A stretch of 37,789 nt of DNA, from contig JAZRDR010000014.1 in the NCBI GenBank assembly GCA_045660445.1, positions 1-37,789 of the forward strand. The letters run 5' to 3'. Below, piece after piece: positions 29,233 to 37,766 of the stretch (its first letter is position 1; each line of letters starts with the position of its first letter). Both the position numbers and the translations under genes were made by a program. A model generated the notes under the pieces. That model worked only from the letters and a program-made list of their open reading frames with translations. It did no database searches and was not told the origin of the DNA. The stretch is from Faeciplasma sp045660445 (lineage in GTDB: Bacteria; Bacillota; Clostridia; Oscillospirales; Ruminococcaceae).

Positions 29233-31024
29233 TGAAAAATCCAAAAAGATAGACAGAAAAACCGCCAAAAGCATCTTTTTGCGGCTTTGCGGATATATCC
29301 TTAAGTACTGGTATCTGTTTATTCCTGCAATTATTTTAACTCTTCTATCGAATCAGCTTTCGCTTTTGGGACCGAAATATTCGGGCGAGGCGATCGATGC
29401 TTTGGCACTTGCAAGCGGAGTTGATTTTGACGCTGTTTGGTATAACGTTATAAGAATGCTTGTGTGTTATATCTTTTCGGCTGTAATGTCATATGCTTTG
29501 GCAGTTTTAATGATCCATATTAGCCAAAAGATCGTTTATACGATGCGCCGACAGCTTTTTGAGAAGCTGACTTCTCTTCCCGTCGGATACTTCGACACCC
29601 ACCCGACAGGTGATATAATCAGCCGAATATCATACGATATCGACACCATTAACAGCACTCTTTCGCACGACGTTGTGCAGATAATGACGAGTTTATATAC
29701 CGTTATCGGCTCACTTATATTCATGTGGAATATATCTAAACCTCTTATTGCTGTTTTTGCTATAACCATCCCCGCGGCGATAATCTTTACAAGATACCGT
29801 TCAAAGCGAGTGAGACCCTTGTTCTCGAAGAGATCGAAAAAGCTTGGCGAGCTTAACGGATATGCCGAGGAGATGCTTTCGGGCTGCCGAACAATTCAGG
29901 CATATGCCAGAGAGGATGAGATCGGCAGAAGATTTAACTCTCGAAACACCGATTCGATGGATGCTTATTACGACGCTGACTATTACGGTGCGGCAATGGG
30001 CCCGACAGTTAACTTTATCAACAACCTTTCCATCTCACTTGTTATGATATTGGGCGGCGTTTTGTATATGCTTTCGCAAAATGGCATTGCCAAAGAAGGC
30101 ACGCTGTTCTTTATCACATTGGGCGGCGTGGCACAGTTTGTGCAGTATTCAAGAAAGTTTGCAGGACCTATAAATGAATTTGCAAATATCCTAAGCGAGC
30201 TTCAATCGGCATTCTCGGCGGCAGAGCGAGTTTTCAGAATTATCGATGAAGAGCCTGAAAGTGCTGACGCTTTGGACGCAAAGGTTTTGGATGAAGTTAA
30301 GGGCGAGGTTGAGTTTGAAAACGTTGTTTTCGGATACACTCCCGAAAAGACGATTTTGAAGGATATTTCGTTTGTTGCCGAGCCGGGCAAGACGATTGCT
30401 ATTGTTGGACCGACAGGTGCCGGAAAGACAACGATCATCAACCTTTTGATGAGATTTTATGATGTGACCGATGGCAAAACAACAGTTGACGGCACTGATG
30501 CGAGGGATATAACAAGAAGATCTCTAAGAAAGGCATACACCATGGTTTTGCAGGATACTTGGCTGTTCTGCGGAACGATTTTTGAAAACATCGCCTATGG
30601 CAGAGAGGGCGCAACCCTTGAAGAAGTTAAGGCGGCGGCAAAGGCGGCAAGAATTGATACGTATATCGAAAGCTTGCCCGACGGTTATGACACGATCTTA
30701 ACTGACGATGGTGTTAACATCTCGAAAGGTCAGCGTCAGCTTATAACAATTGCGCGTGCGATGATATCTGATTCGCATATGCTGATTTTGGACGAGGCAA
30801 CCTCGAACGTTGACTCTCGAACGGAAATTAAGATTCAGGAAGCTATGACCGAGCTGATGAAGGGCCGAACCTGCTTTATCATCGCTCACCGACTTTCTAC
30901 AATTCAGAATGCCGATCAGATACTTGTTATTCAGGACGGAAAGATATCTGAGCAGGGCACACACGAACAGCTTTTGGAAAAGGGCGGATTTTATAGCGTT
31001 CTTTATAATTCACAGTTTAATTAA
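29225..31024 (+). CDS. Heterodimeric ABC exporter subunit B (canonical Walker B)
   Basis: 599 residues with the same domain order: membrane domain 1-345, ATPase 360-599. Walker A is GPTGAGKTT and Walker B LILDEATSNVD with the catalytic Glu, but the signature reads ISKGQRQLI instead of SGGQ. The altered signature pairs across the dimer with the Walker motifs of subunit A, completing the inactive site. The start is TTG at 29225, eight to nine bases after GGAGG and overlapping the subunit A stop; the ATG nearby is out of frame. A terminator follows. Confidence 0.93.
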   Translation: MSNEKSKKIDRKTAKSIFLRLCGYILKYWYLFIPAIILTLLSNQLSLLGPKYSGEAIDALALASGVDFDAVWYNVIRMLVCYIFSAVMSYALAVLMIHISQKIVYTMRRQLFEKLTSLPVGYFDTHPTGDIISRISYDIDTINSTLSHDVVQIMTSLYTVIGSLIFMWNISKPLIAVFAITIPAAIIFTRYRSKRVRPLFSKRSKKLGELNGYAEEMLSGCRTIQAYAREDEIGRRFNSRNTDSMDAYYDADYYGAAMGPTVNFINNLSISLVMILGGVLYMLSQNGIAKEGTLFFITLGGVAQFVQYSRKFAGPINEFANILSELQSAFSAAERVFRIIDEEPESADALDAKVLDEVKGEVEFENVVFGYTPEKTILKDISFVAEPGKTIAIVGPTGAGKTTIINLLMRFYDVTDGKTTVDGTDARDITRRSLRKAYTMVLQDTWLFCGTIFENIAYGREGATLEEVKAAAKAARIDTYIESLPDGYDTILTDDGVNISKGQRQLITIARAMISDSHMLILDEATSNVDSRTEIKIQEAMTELMKGRTCFIIAHRLSTIQNADQILVIQDGKISEQGTHEQLLEKGGFYSVLYNSQFN

Positions 31025-31038
31025 AACTAAAGTAAAAA

Positions 31039-31067
31039 CCGCCGCTGGTGAGATTCATCAGCGGCGG
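31039..31067. terminator. Terminator of the ABC exporter operon
   Basis: A 13-bp stem CCGCCGCTGGTGA/TCATCAGCGGCGG with GAT loop and T-rich tail on the plus strand and A-rich flank for the convergent GH3 gene. Confidence 0.9.
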
Positions 31068-31073
31068 GTTTAT

Positions 31074-33830
31074 TTATTCAATTACGAATTTCAAAACAGT
31101 TGCACCTTCGGAATGGTAAAGAGTTATCTTATTTGCATCATTTGCAGGAATCTCAACAGTATAAGGCTTGAAATCTTCGCGGCTGTTTGAAGGCTCGAGC
31201 GGGATATCGCATCTGCCCTTATCATCGAAATCAAGTGAGAGGCGACCTCTTCCGCCTTTGGTTGCGGCGTATACGGTAACTGTCTTTTTGTCCTTAAGGT
31301 CAACGCCTTCGTATACTGCAACGGGCGACCAGCCGGTTCCGGTGATGTAGTGTCCTGCTTTATCGCAGTATTTGATTCGAGTATCCTTGCAGCTGTCATA
31401 TGTTTCTGCCATAAACTCGCTTGGGCGTGTGCCAAGACCCTCACCGCAAAGGTGTAATGTCTTTTCAAGGCGGATATCGCTTGAGGATGCACCGACCATG
31501 AAGAGATAATCGCCGCTTTCGATGATGTTTTTGCCGTTGCGAACATTATATATCTCTAACATTCTGGGCATTATCTTAACTCTGACACGCTTTTCCTCGC
31601 CTGCTTTAATGTTAACGCGCTCGAATCCGCAGAGCTTTTTGATGGGACGGATTATCTGTGAATCTGTAACGGTATAGTATACCTGAACGACTTCGTCGCC
31701 GTCACGCTCGGAGATGTTCTTAACGGTAATTTCCGCGTAAAGATCATTACCCTCACCCGTGATATCAAGGTCAGAGTATTCAAACTTGGAATAGGAAAGT
31801 CCGTATCCGAAGGGATATATCGGCTCGCCCTTGAAGTACATATATGTAGTTCCGGCGGTTTCGATATCGTAATTTAAAATGTCGGGAAGGTCATGCTCGG
31901 ACTTATACCATGTCTGAGGGGTTCTGCCTGCTGGATTGTTTTCGCCGCTTATTGTCTTTGCAACTGCAGTTCCCAAGAACATTCCTGCGTGAGAAGAATA
32001 GATTATTGCAGGCATCTTCTCGTTTTCTTCATTTATAGAATAAGGATAGCTTGAGATTACTGCCAAAACAGTGTCGGGATTGACAGACTTGAGGAAAGCT
32101 GCCATTCCGGGCTGAATGTTAAGCTCCAAGGTCTTTCTGTCATAACATTCTTTTGCAACCTGAACAGGATAGTTACCAACACAGTAAAGAACAAGGTCAG
32201 CATAGCAAGCGATGTTTGCAGCACGCTCGCGGCCGCTTACTTCAACGTTGATTTCAAAAAGCTGATCGCTTGTGGCGTTGCTTACCGACTTGACGGAGAT
32301 GTTGCCCGATTCGTCGCAGAAGAGTCGGCGGTGGTGCAGGAATTCTTCGATGAGGTATTTGTCACCGTATTTTTTGAGGTTAACTGTTTCACGGGTGTAC
32401 CAATCGTAAATTCTGCGATTGTGAAGTCTGAAGACGTCACCGTCGGAAAGCTTGATGTATTTGTTATATTTAACAGAGAAGAAGTTTATCCAATTCTCGC
32501 CCCAATCCTGAAGCTCGAAAAGTTCGCTTTCGCCAACGGTATCGGCAGTTGCGGATACCAAGCCGTTTTCGTCAACGGAAAGATATTTTCCGTTGGGAGC
32601 TTTGATGCTGACATGGTCCCACAAGCTGTCATAAACGACGTTGCTTTCAGGGAATTCCTGACGAACACCCTCTAAAACAGAGATGTCATAAGAGGAAATG
32701 CCTGTATACCAGTCCATCAAGTTTTCGTCTGCCATTGCGCCCAAAACAGCAATGCTCTTTGTGTGTTTTTTATCAACGGGCAAAATGCCGTCGTTCTTTA
32801 AAAGAGTTATCTGCTTAAGAGTTGCTTCAAGGTTTGTTTTCTTGTGTTCGTCGCAGTCGATAACTTCGCGACCAATCGTGTTATACTCGCAATCGTCAAA
32901 CTGACCGAGTGCAAAGCGAGAGAAGATGGTGTTTTCAAGAGTGGCATCAATGTCAGCTTCGGTAAGCTCACCTTTATCAAGGGCGGCATATGCGGCAGCC
33001 TTAACGAGTGTGCCGTTGTCGGTCATGCTGTCCGATCCTGCTTTAAGAGAAAGCGCAAGAGATTGGCTGTGAGTTTTGCACCAACGGTGGGAATTGACAG
33101 TCTGCGAGAAATCTCCGCCGTCGGAAACAGTATACCAAAGTCCCCACTTGTCTTTCAAAACACTCTTAACCTCGGGATTGAGAATTGCGGGGCAACCGTT
33201 GATCTCGTTATACGCGGTCATCAAGCTTCTTGCTCCGCCGTTGACAATTGCATTTTCGAATGCAGCATAATAATAGTCATATTTTAAGCGCAAAGGAAGA
33301 TAAGCATCACAGCTTCCGCGGTCTTCCTCGTTATTGTTGGCACAGAAGTGCTTGAGCGAGGGAATTGACTTTACGAACTCGCCGTTATCGCCGAGCATTC
33401 CCTTTGTATAAGCCGCCGAAAGCTCGCCCGTTAAGCAAACGTCTTCACCGTAAGCTTCTTCATTTCTTCCCCAGCGAGGGTCACGCGCCATATCAACAGT
33501 CGGTCCCCAAAGAGCAATACCGCCCTTGAAGCCGGATGCATTATAATACGCACGGGCTTCATCTGCAGCTATCTCACCCAAGGAGTACATAATATCTCTA
33601 TCAAAGGTGCTTGCCAAGCCCACGGGCTGAGGAAAAACTGTGGAAACATATTCCTTGCTTCTTCCCACAAAGCCACGGGCAACCTCAGCTCCGATGTGAT
33701 ATTCCCCAAGTCCCAAGCGTTCGACAGGTGCATGGCCTGTTGTGAGCATAGAAAGCTTTTCTTCCAAAGTAAGCTTTGAAACAAGCTCGCGCGCTCTTTG
33801 TCTTAATTCGAGTTCACGGTTTTTATTCAT
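31074..33830 (-). CDS. Glycoside hydrolase family 3 with inserted fascin-like domain
   Basis: 918 residues, no signal peptide, so it probably acts on imported oligosaccharides. Residues 1-320 form the GH3 barrel with nucleophile D237 in VSDGGDF and DPRWGRNEEAYGED. The second (alpha/beta) domain starts around 340 (LKQITLLKNDGILPV) and is split by about 125 residues (405-530) resembling a fascin/beta-trefoil domain (SIKAPNGKYLSVDENG, LFELQDWG, SDQLFEIN). It resumes at YADLVLYCVGNY, and a fibronectin-III-like domain (about 700-790) and a C-terminal beta-sandwich follow. GH3 members are mainly beta-glucosidases or xylosidases. A promoter lies at 33897-33925. Confidence 0.88.
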   Translation of the reverse strand: MNKNRELELRQRARELVSKLTLEEKLSMLTTGHAPVERLGLGEYHIGAEVARGFVGRSKEYVSTVFPQPVGLASTFDRDIMYSLGEIAADEARAYYNASGFKGGIALWGPTVDMARDPRWGRNEEAYGEDVCLTGELSAAYTKGMLGDNGEFVKSIPSLKHFCANNNEEDRGSCDAYLPLRLKYDYYYAAFENAIVNGGARSLMTAYNEINGCPAILNPEVKSVLKDKWGLWYTVSDGGDFSQTVNSHRWCKTHSQSLALSLKAGSDSMTDNGTLVKAAAYAALDKGELTEADIDATLENTIFSRFALGQFDDCEYNTIGREVIDCDEHKKTNLEATLKQITLLKNDGILPVDKKHTKSIAVLGAMADENLMDWYTGISSYDISVLEGVRQEFPESNVVYDSLWDHVSIKAPNGKYLSVDENGLVSATADTVGESELFELQDWGENWINFFSVKYNKYIKLSDGDVFRLHNRRIYDWYTRETVNLKKYGDKYLIEEFLHHRRLFCDESGNISVKSVSNATSDQLFEINVEVSGRERAANIACYADLVLYCVGNYPVQVAKECYDRKTLELNIQPGMAAFLKSVNPDTVLAVISSYPYSINEENEKMPAIIYSSHAGMFLGTAVAKTISGENNPAGRTPQTWYKSEHDLPDILNYDIETAGTTYMYFKGEPIYPFGYGLSYSKFEYSDLDITGEGNDLYAEITVKNISERDGDEVVQVYYTVTDSQIIRPIKKLCGFERVNIKAGEEKRVRVKIMPRMLEIYNVRNGKNIIESGDYLFMVGASSSDIRLEKTLHLCGEGLGTRPSEFMAETYDSCKDTRIKYCDKAGHYITGTGWSPVAVYEGVDLKDKKTVTVYAATKGGRGRLSLDFDDKGRCDIPLEPSNSREDFKPYTVEIPANDANKITLYHSEGATVLKFVIE

Positions 33831-33896
33831 AATGTTCCCTCCGTTTATAAAAATATTAAATATCCTTTATCAGTTTAGCACATTGCTAGCAGTATG

Positions 33897-33925
33897 TCTA
33901 TATAATCATTTTCGTTGCATGTTAA
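33897..33925 (-). promoter_or_regulatory. GH3 gene promoter
   Basis: TTAACA (33920-33925) and TATAGA (33897-33902) with a 17-bp spacer on the minus strand. Confidence 0.65.
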
Positions 33926-33980
33926 AATATTAAACAGTGTAAGAAATATAAAATGACTGCCGAATGACATGTAAAAAAGC

Positions 33981-34004
33981 AAGGTGCCGCAAAAGCGACA
34001 CCTT
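33981..34004 (-). terminator. Terminator of the flavodiiron gene
   Basis: AAGGTGCCGC/GCGACACCTT stem with one mismatch and an AAAA loop, T-rich on the minus strand, just after the stop codon. Confidence 0.8.
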
Positions 34005-34019
34005 TAATTCATTATTTAA

Positions 34020-35171
34020 TTATCTGCAAAGCTCTTCTGCAAGGGTGTTAAGCTGCGAGAGACTTTCATCGTTAAGAGCAGAGAGGATCTTGACGGATGC
34101 CTCTGTATAGGTAATATTCTTGCACTTTTCAAGCATTGCCTTCATTGTCTTTGTTGCTGTGGGAGCCCAAGAACCGTTTTCGATGAACGCAACAGTTCTG
34201 TTTTGGAAGTTGCGCTCGGTCAAGTGATCGATAAACTCGCGCATAAAGGGGAAAATATCCGCATTATACGTTGTGGTTGCCAATACAATGTCAGAATATC
34301 TGAACGCATCCTCGACAGCTTCTGCCATGTCACAGCGAGCAAGATCGTTTACGACGACCTTTTTGCCCATTGCCTCAAGCTTTTGAGCAAGGAGCATTAC
34401 TGCCTTTTTGGTGTTGCCGTATACCGAGGTATAGGCGATCATGATACCTTCCTCTTCGGGGCGATAGCTAGACCAGATATCATAAAGATTGATATAATAT
34501 CCAAGGTTCTCTTTAAGTACTGGACCGTGAAGCGGACAGATGATCTCGATATCCAAAGCAGATGCTTTCTTTAAAAGAGCCTGAACCTGAACACCGTATT
34601 TTCCAACGATGCCGATATAATAACGTCTTGCTTCGCAAGCCCAATCCTCGTCAGCATCAAGTGCGCCGAACTTTCCAAAACCATCGGCCGAGAACAAAAC
34701 CTTGTCGGTGCTGTCATAGGTCACGATAACCTCGGGCCAATGGACCATAGGTGCGGTTACAAAAGTGAGAGTGTGTGTTCCAAGGCAAAGAGTTGAACCC
34801 TCGCCCACAACGATCTGCTTGTCCGCAAAATCGGTGCCAAAGAAGTTTTTCATCATCTTGAATGCCTGAGCCGAGGAAACGATCTTCGCATCGGGATAAA
34901 CATTTACAAAGCTGACGATGTTTGCGGAATGGTCAGGCTCCATGTGCTGAACGACAAGATAGTCAGGTGTTCTGCCGTCAAGAGCGTTTTTAATATTGTC
35001 AAGCCATTCATCGGTGAAAGCGGCATCAACAGTATCCATGATAGCGATCTTTTCGTCGATTATAGCATAAGAGTTATATGCCATACCGTTGGGAACGATA
35101 TACTGTCCCTCGAACAAGTCGATATTATGGTCGTTGACACCAATGTATTTTATATCTTTGGTAACATTCAT
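34020..35171 (-). CDS. Flavodiiron protein (oxygen or nitric oxide reductase, FprA-like)
   Basis: 383 residues, the two-domain class A size. The beta-lactamase-like di-iron domain (1-245) has H76-x-E78-x-D80-H81, H144, D163 and H215 as metal ligands. The flavodoxin domain (250-383) begins IMIAYTSVYGNTKKAV with the FMN phosphate loop. It reduces O2 to water or NO to N2O with electrons from rubredoxin or a reductase. The start has GAGGT eight bases upstream. Its promoter (35204-35232) has TTGAAA and TATAAT spaced by 17 bp. Rubredoxin and a Rieske-FAD protein lie upstream on the same strand. Confidence 0.95.
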   Translation of the reverse strand: MNVTKDIKYIGVNDHNIDLFEGQYIVPNGMAYNSYAIIDEKIAIMDTVDAAFTDEWLDNIKNALDGRTPDYLVVQHMEPDHSANIVSFVNVYPDAKIVSSAQAFKMMKNFFGTDFADKQIVVGEGSTLCLGTHTLTFVTAPMVHWPEVIVTYDSTDKVLFSADGFGKFGALDADEDWACEARRYYIGIVGKYGVQVQALLKKASALDIEIICPLHGPVLKENLGYYINLYDIWSSYRPEEEGIMIAYTSVYGNTKKAVMLLAQKLEAMGKKVVVNDLARCDMAEAVEDAFRYSDIVLATTTYNADIFPFMREFIDHLTERNFQNRTVAFIENGSWAPTATKTMKAMLEKCKNITYTEASVKILSALNDESLSQLNTLAEELCR

Positions 35172-35203
35172 TTTAAATACCTCGTTTACAGTTATTTTTA
35201 AAG

Positions 35204-35232
35204 ATTATAGCATAAATACTCAAATTTTTCAA
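35204..35232 (-). promoter_or_regulatory. Flavodiiron gene promoter
   Basis: TTGAAA (35227-35232) and TATAAT (35204-35209) with a 17-bp spacer. Upstream, a 12-bp direct repeat GCATATTTTGAA occurs at 35234 and 35280 and may bind a regulator. Confidence 0.7.
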
Positions 35233-35302
35233 CGCATATTTTGAAACGATATTTTCGATTTGTGGATTTTTAAGCATTTGCATATTTTGAACAAATACAT
35301 AA

Positions 35303-35336
35303 AATGCCCGCCAAGCTATCAAGCTTAGCGGGCATT
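35303..35336 (-). terminator. Terminator after the Rieske-FAD gene
   Basis: AATGCCCGC/GCGGGCATT with an inner AAGCT/AGCTT stem, ending directly after the stop of the upstream gene; T's follow on the minus strand. Confidence 0.85.
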
Positions 35337-35338
35337 GT

Positions 35339-36643
35339 TCATTTTTTTGTGTTAATATCATCAGTCGCGGGATTGTCGATAAGCTTTCCTTTCTCGGTGA
35401 AGCGTGAACCGTGACAAGGACAATCCCATGAATGTTCCTGCTTGTTATATTTAAGAGCACAACCTAAATGTGGGCAACGGGGTGCAGTTGGTGTTGCCAG
35501 ATTCATCAGTGACTCTGCCGCATTGATCGCAAGCTGAGGGTGCAAAATCGTTCTTGACGGTGAAAACACCTTGGCATATTGATTTTGCCTACCTTTTATC
35601 ATATCAGTCAATATGCTTGCCGCAACCATCGACGAGCTTATTCCCCACTTGTTAAATCCCGTAGCTACATATAAATTAGGCGTATTTTTCGAATACCTGC
35701 CAATATAAGGGATGCCGTCAAGAGACATACAATCCTGCGTTGCCCAGCGATAGACTTCTGTGGCACCCGGATAGTGACGTCGCGCAAAACTCGAAAGTTC
35801 TTTCCAATTGCCACCATTTTTCCCTGTTCGATGACCGCCTCCTCCAACAAATAGAAGATCCTGATAGTTTCTGAAGGACATACCCTTTTGCGCTTCGTCG
35901 ACATACATTCCGTTAATGTTCGGTGCATTTTTCAATGCAAGCACATATGAGCGATGCTGATATAACTTCAAGAAGTATGATCCATGTTTATTCAGAAGCG
36001 GAAAATGCGTGGCTATGATGATTTTTCGTGCTGATATGTTTCCGCGGTTTGTTAATGCTCCGTTTGGTGTCAGCTCCAGCACTTTTGTGTTCTCGAAAAT
36101 GTTCAAATCTTTCGAGAGTGAAAAAGCAAACTTTAATGGATGAAACTGCGCTTGATTCGGCACTTTTACAGCTGCTGCAACTTTAAACGGAAGGGGCAAA
36201 CTTGAAGAAAATTTTGCTCTTATACCGAGCTTGTTAAGCGCCGCGACCTCATTCTCTATCTTTCTGCCGTCATTTAGCGTATATACATAAGAATCGAGCT
36301 CTTCATAATCGCAGTCGATCGTTTGACACAGCTTAGCATATTGCTCAAGTGCAAGCTTATTAGCTTCAAGATACATTCGTGCCTTTTCGATACTGTATTT
36401 TTTGATCAACTCATCATAAATCAGTCCGTGCTGAAAAGTTATCTTTGCTGTCGTATTTTTCGTAATACCATTACAGATCTTGTCAGCCTCGACAAGAATA
36501 TAATTGACATTCGCCTTTTTAAGTGCGTCGGCGCATAAAATCCCCGCAATTCCGCCACCAATAATAAGCACATCAGTTTTAACATCGCCATGCAAGCTAT
36601 CAAAGCTTGGGCGGTTAGATAGATCCGACCATACCGAATTCAT
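35339..36643 (-). CDS. FAD-dependent oxidoreductase with C-terminal Rieske domain (YhfW-like)
   Basis: 434 residues. The dinucleotide fold VLIIGGGIAGILCADALKK begins at about residue 25, followed by a DAO-type oxidoreductase domain with YVATGFNKWGISSSMVAASI near its end. The last 55 residues are a Rieske [2Fe-2S] domain with CPHLGC and CPCHGSRF, giving the Cys-x-His...Cys-x-x-His ligand set. The start is the second-choice ATG 36643 (GGAGG six bases upstream), not the longer frame. Such proteins probably pass electrons between an amine or small-molecule donor and an acceptor; here rubredoxin is encoded just upstream. The substrate is unknown. Confidence 0.88.
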   Translation of the reverse strand: MNSVWSDLSNRPSFDSLHGDVKTDVLIIGGGIAGILCADALKKANVNYILVEADKICNGITKNTTAKITFQHGLIYDELIKKYSIEKARMYLEANKLALEQYAKLCQTIDCDYEELDSYVYTLNDGRKIENEVAALNKLGIRAKFSSSLPLPFKVAAAVKVPNQAQFHPLKFAFSLSKDLNIFENTKVLELTPNGALTNRGNISARKIIIATHFPLLNKHGSYFLKLYQHRSYVLALKNAPNINGMYVDEAQKGMSFRNYQDLLFVGGGGHRTGKNGGNWKELSSFARRHYPGATEVYRWATQDCMSLDGIPYIGRYSKNTPNLYVATGFNKWGISSSMVAASILTDMIKGRQNQYAKVFSPSRTILHPQLAINAAESLMNLATPTAPRCPHLGCALKYNKQEHSWDCPCHGSRFTEKGKLIDNPATDDINTKK

Positions 36644-36730
36644 ACTGATCCTCCATTTTGAGATCATAATTTCGGTTAGTCTGTGCAAATTAAGGGAAAA
36701 TATAAGTGCGGAAATGCGGGTTATAAATGC

Positions 36731-36889
36731 TTATTCCTCAGCGCTGAAATTATCCTTGCCAACACCGCAAAGAGGGCATTCAAAATCTTCGGGAAGGTCT
36801 TCAAACTTTGTGCCGGGAGCAATTCCGTTTTCAGGATCACCCACTGCCTCATCATAGACCCAGCCGCAAACATCACAAACGTACTTCAT
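36731..36889 (-). CDS. Rubredoxin
   Basis: 52 residues starting MKYVCDVCGWVYDEAVGDPE. The one-iron site is formed by CDVCG and CPLCG, with the typical GIAPGTKFEDLPEDFECPLC run. It is a small electron carrier. GGGAGG lies about nine bases before ATG 36889. It is 87 bases ahead of the Rieske-FAD gene and near the flavodiiron gene, whose partner it probably is: rubredoxin delivers electrons to flavodiiron proteins in many anaerobes. Confidence 0.95.
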   Translation of the reverse strand: MKYVCDVCGWVYDEAVGDPENGIAPGTKFEDLPEDFECPLCGVGKDNFSAEE

Positions 36890-37071
36890 ATATTTTCACC
36901 TCCCTATCTGTTATTTAAATGAATTATATATTTATTATAGCACAAAAAAGTTGAAATGTGTGAATTTTCAAAAAATTTTTATACAGGACGTCGTTCGCGC
37001 GACAAAAGCTATAATTTTCTCGTTTAGTGGGAAATAACGTTGATATTGAAAGCACGAAAATAGATTTCAAC
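36890..37071. other. Intergenic region upstream of rubredoxin
   Basis: No gene. A TATAAT-like box on the minus strand about 40-50 bp before the rubredoxin start could be its -10. Further right there is a GTCG/CGAC hairpin near 36990 and low-complexity A/T sequence. Confidence 0.4.
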
Positions 37072-37079
37072 AAAAAATA

Positions 37080-37102
37080 AAAGCCAGCAAAATGCTGACT
37101 TT
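37080..37102. terminator. Terminator next to the tRNA 3'-end copy
   Basis: AAAGCCAGCA/TGCTGACTTT stem (one G.T pair) with an AAA loop and A/T runs on both sides. It lies six bases from the 19-bp duplicate of the tRNA-Trp end, just as the other terminator adjoins the intact tRNA. Confidence 0.7.
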
Positions 37103-37108
37103 ATTTTT

Positions 37109-37127
37109 TGGCAGGGGCAGAAGGATT
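37109..37127 (-). repeat. 19-bp duplicate of the tRNA-Trp 3' end
   Basis: The 19 bases at 37109-37127 are identical to 37272-37290, the CCA end and acceptor/T-arm part of tRNA-Trp. Similarity resumes for TTGAAC after a two-base insertion. The 144 bp between contain no gene, but a GAGAATGC/GCATTCTC hairpin (37187-37205). It could be an attachment-site relic or a decayed tRNA copy. Confidence 0.85.
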
Positions 37128-37232
37128 ATTGAACAATTTTGCGCCATACATCTTAGATAACGGAAAGATCGCAAAGCGCAAAATCAGAGAATGCTTCGCA
37201 TTCTCGGTTCTTCATCCAATACATCTAACAAA

Positions 37233-37270
37233 ATTAAAATACCCCATCCTGACGGATGAAGTATTTTAAT
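37233..37270 (-). terminator. Terminator of the tRNA cluster
   Basis: ATTAAAATAC/GTATTTTAAT with an inner CATCC/GGATG stem, one base from the CCA of tRNA-Trp. Confidence 0.8.
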
Positions 37271-37271
37271 T

Positions 37272-37347
37272 TGGCAGGGGCAGAAGGATTTGAACCCTCG
37301 ACAAACAGTTTTGGAGACTGCTGCTCTACCAGCTGAACTATACCCCT
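37272..37347 (-). tRNA. tRNA-Trp (anticodon CCA)
   Basis: 76 bases including an encoded CCA. The acceptor AGGGGTA pairs with TGCCCCT, with discriminator G. The anticodon loop is CTCCAAA and the T-arm GAGGGTTCAAATCC. It is last in the cluster on the minus strand. Confidence 0.95.
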
Positions 37348-37356
37348 ATATTGAAT

Positions 37357-37433
37357 TGGTGGGCCAACAGGGACTCGAACCCCGGACCGACCGGTTATGA
37401 GCCGGTTGCTCTAACCAACTGAGCTATTGGCCC
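37357..37433 (-). tRNA. tRNA-Met or tRNA-Ile2 (anticodon CAT)
   Basis: 77 bases with encoded CCA. The acceptor is GGGCCAA/TTGGCCC with discriminator A, and the anticodon loop is CTCATAA. A CAT anticodon serves methionine or, after lysidine modification, isoleucine AUA; the CCGG anticodon stem does not settle it. It is not initiator-like, since position 1 pairs. Confidence 0.93.
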
Positions 37434-37491
37434 AATTAAAAATGAGCCTCCTCCGCGGAAAGCTCATCAAGTATCCGCGGTAAGTGGCATA

Positions 37492-37566
37492 TGGTGACCC
37501 GTGCGAGAATCGAACTCGCGTTACCGGCGTGAGAGGCCGGTGTCTTAGCCGCTTGACCAACGGGCC
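37492..37566 (-). tRNA. tRNA-Glu (anticodon CTC)
   Basis: 75 bases with encoded CCA. The acceptor is GGCCCGT/ACGGGTC with discriminator A, and the anticodon loop is CTCTCAC. The D-arm GGTCAAGCGGCTAAGAC is typical of tRNA-Glu/Gln. It lies three bases after tRNA-Lys. Confidence 0.93.
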
Positions 37567-37569
37567 AAT

Positions 37570-37645
37570 TGGTGCACCATCGGGGACTCGAACCCAGGAC
37601 CCACTGATTAAGAGTCAGTTGCTCTACCAACTGAGCTAATGGTGC
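37570..37645 (-). tRNA. tRNA-Lys (anticodon CTT)
   Basis: 76 bases with encoded CCA. The acceptor is GCACCAT/ATGGTGC with discriminator A, and the anticodon loop is CTCTTAA. It is the first tRNA after the 5S rRNA. Confidence 0.94.
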
Positions 37646-37651
37646 ATAAGT

Positions 37652-37766
37652 GTCGGCAACACCAATTTTCCCAGGCCGTTACCAGCCAAGTATCGTAGGC
37701 GTGAATGAGCTTAACTTCTGTGTTCGGCATGGGAACAGGTGGAACCTCATCACAATCGTCACCGAC
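37652..37766 (-). rRNA. rrf: 5S ribosomal RNA
   Basis: 115 bases. Helix I is GTCGGTGAC/GTTGCCGAC. The interior has the conserved GGTTCCACCTGTTCCCATGC, CCGAACACAGAAGTTAAGCTC and GGCTGGTAACGGCCTGGGAA parts. The minus strand reads from the 23S side (right) toward the tRNAs. A 7-bp hairpin at 37769-37785 lies in the spacer before it, likely an rRNA processing stem. Confidence 0.95.

Noticed and set aside
37436..37630. 64-residue minus-strand frame
   Set aside because: Lies over tRNA-Glu and tRNA-Lys genes; not a protein.
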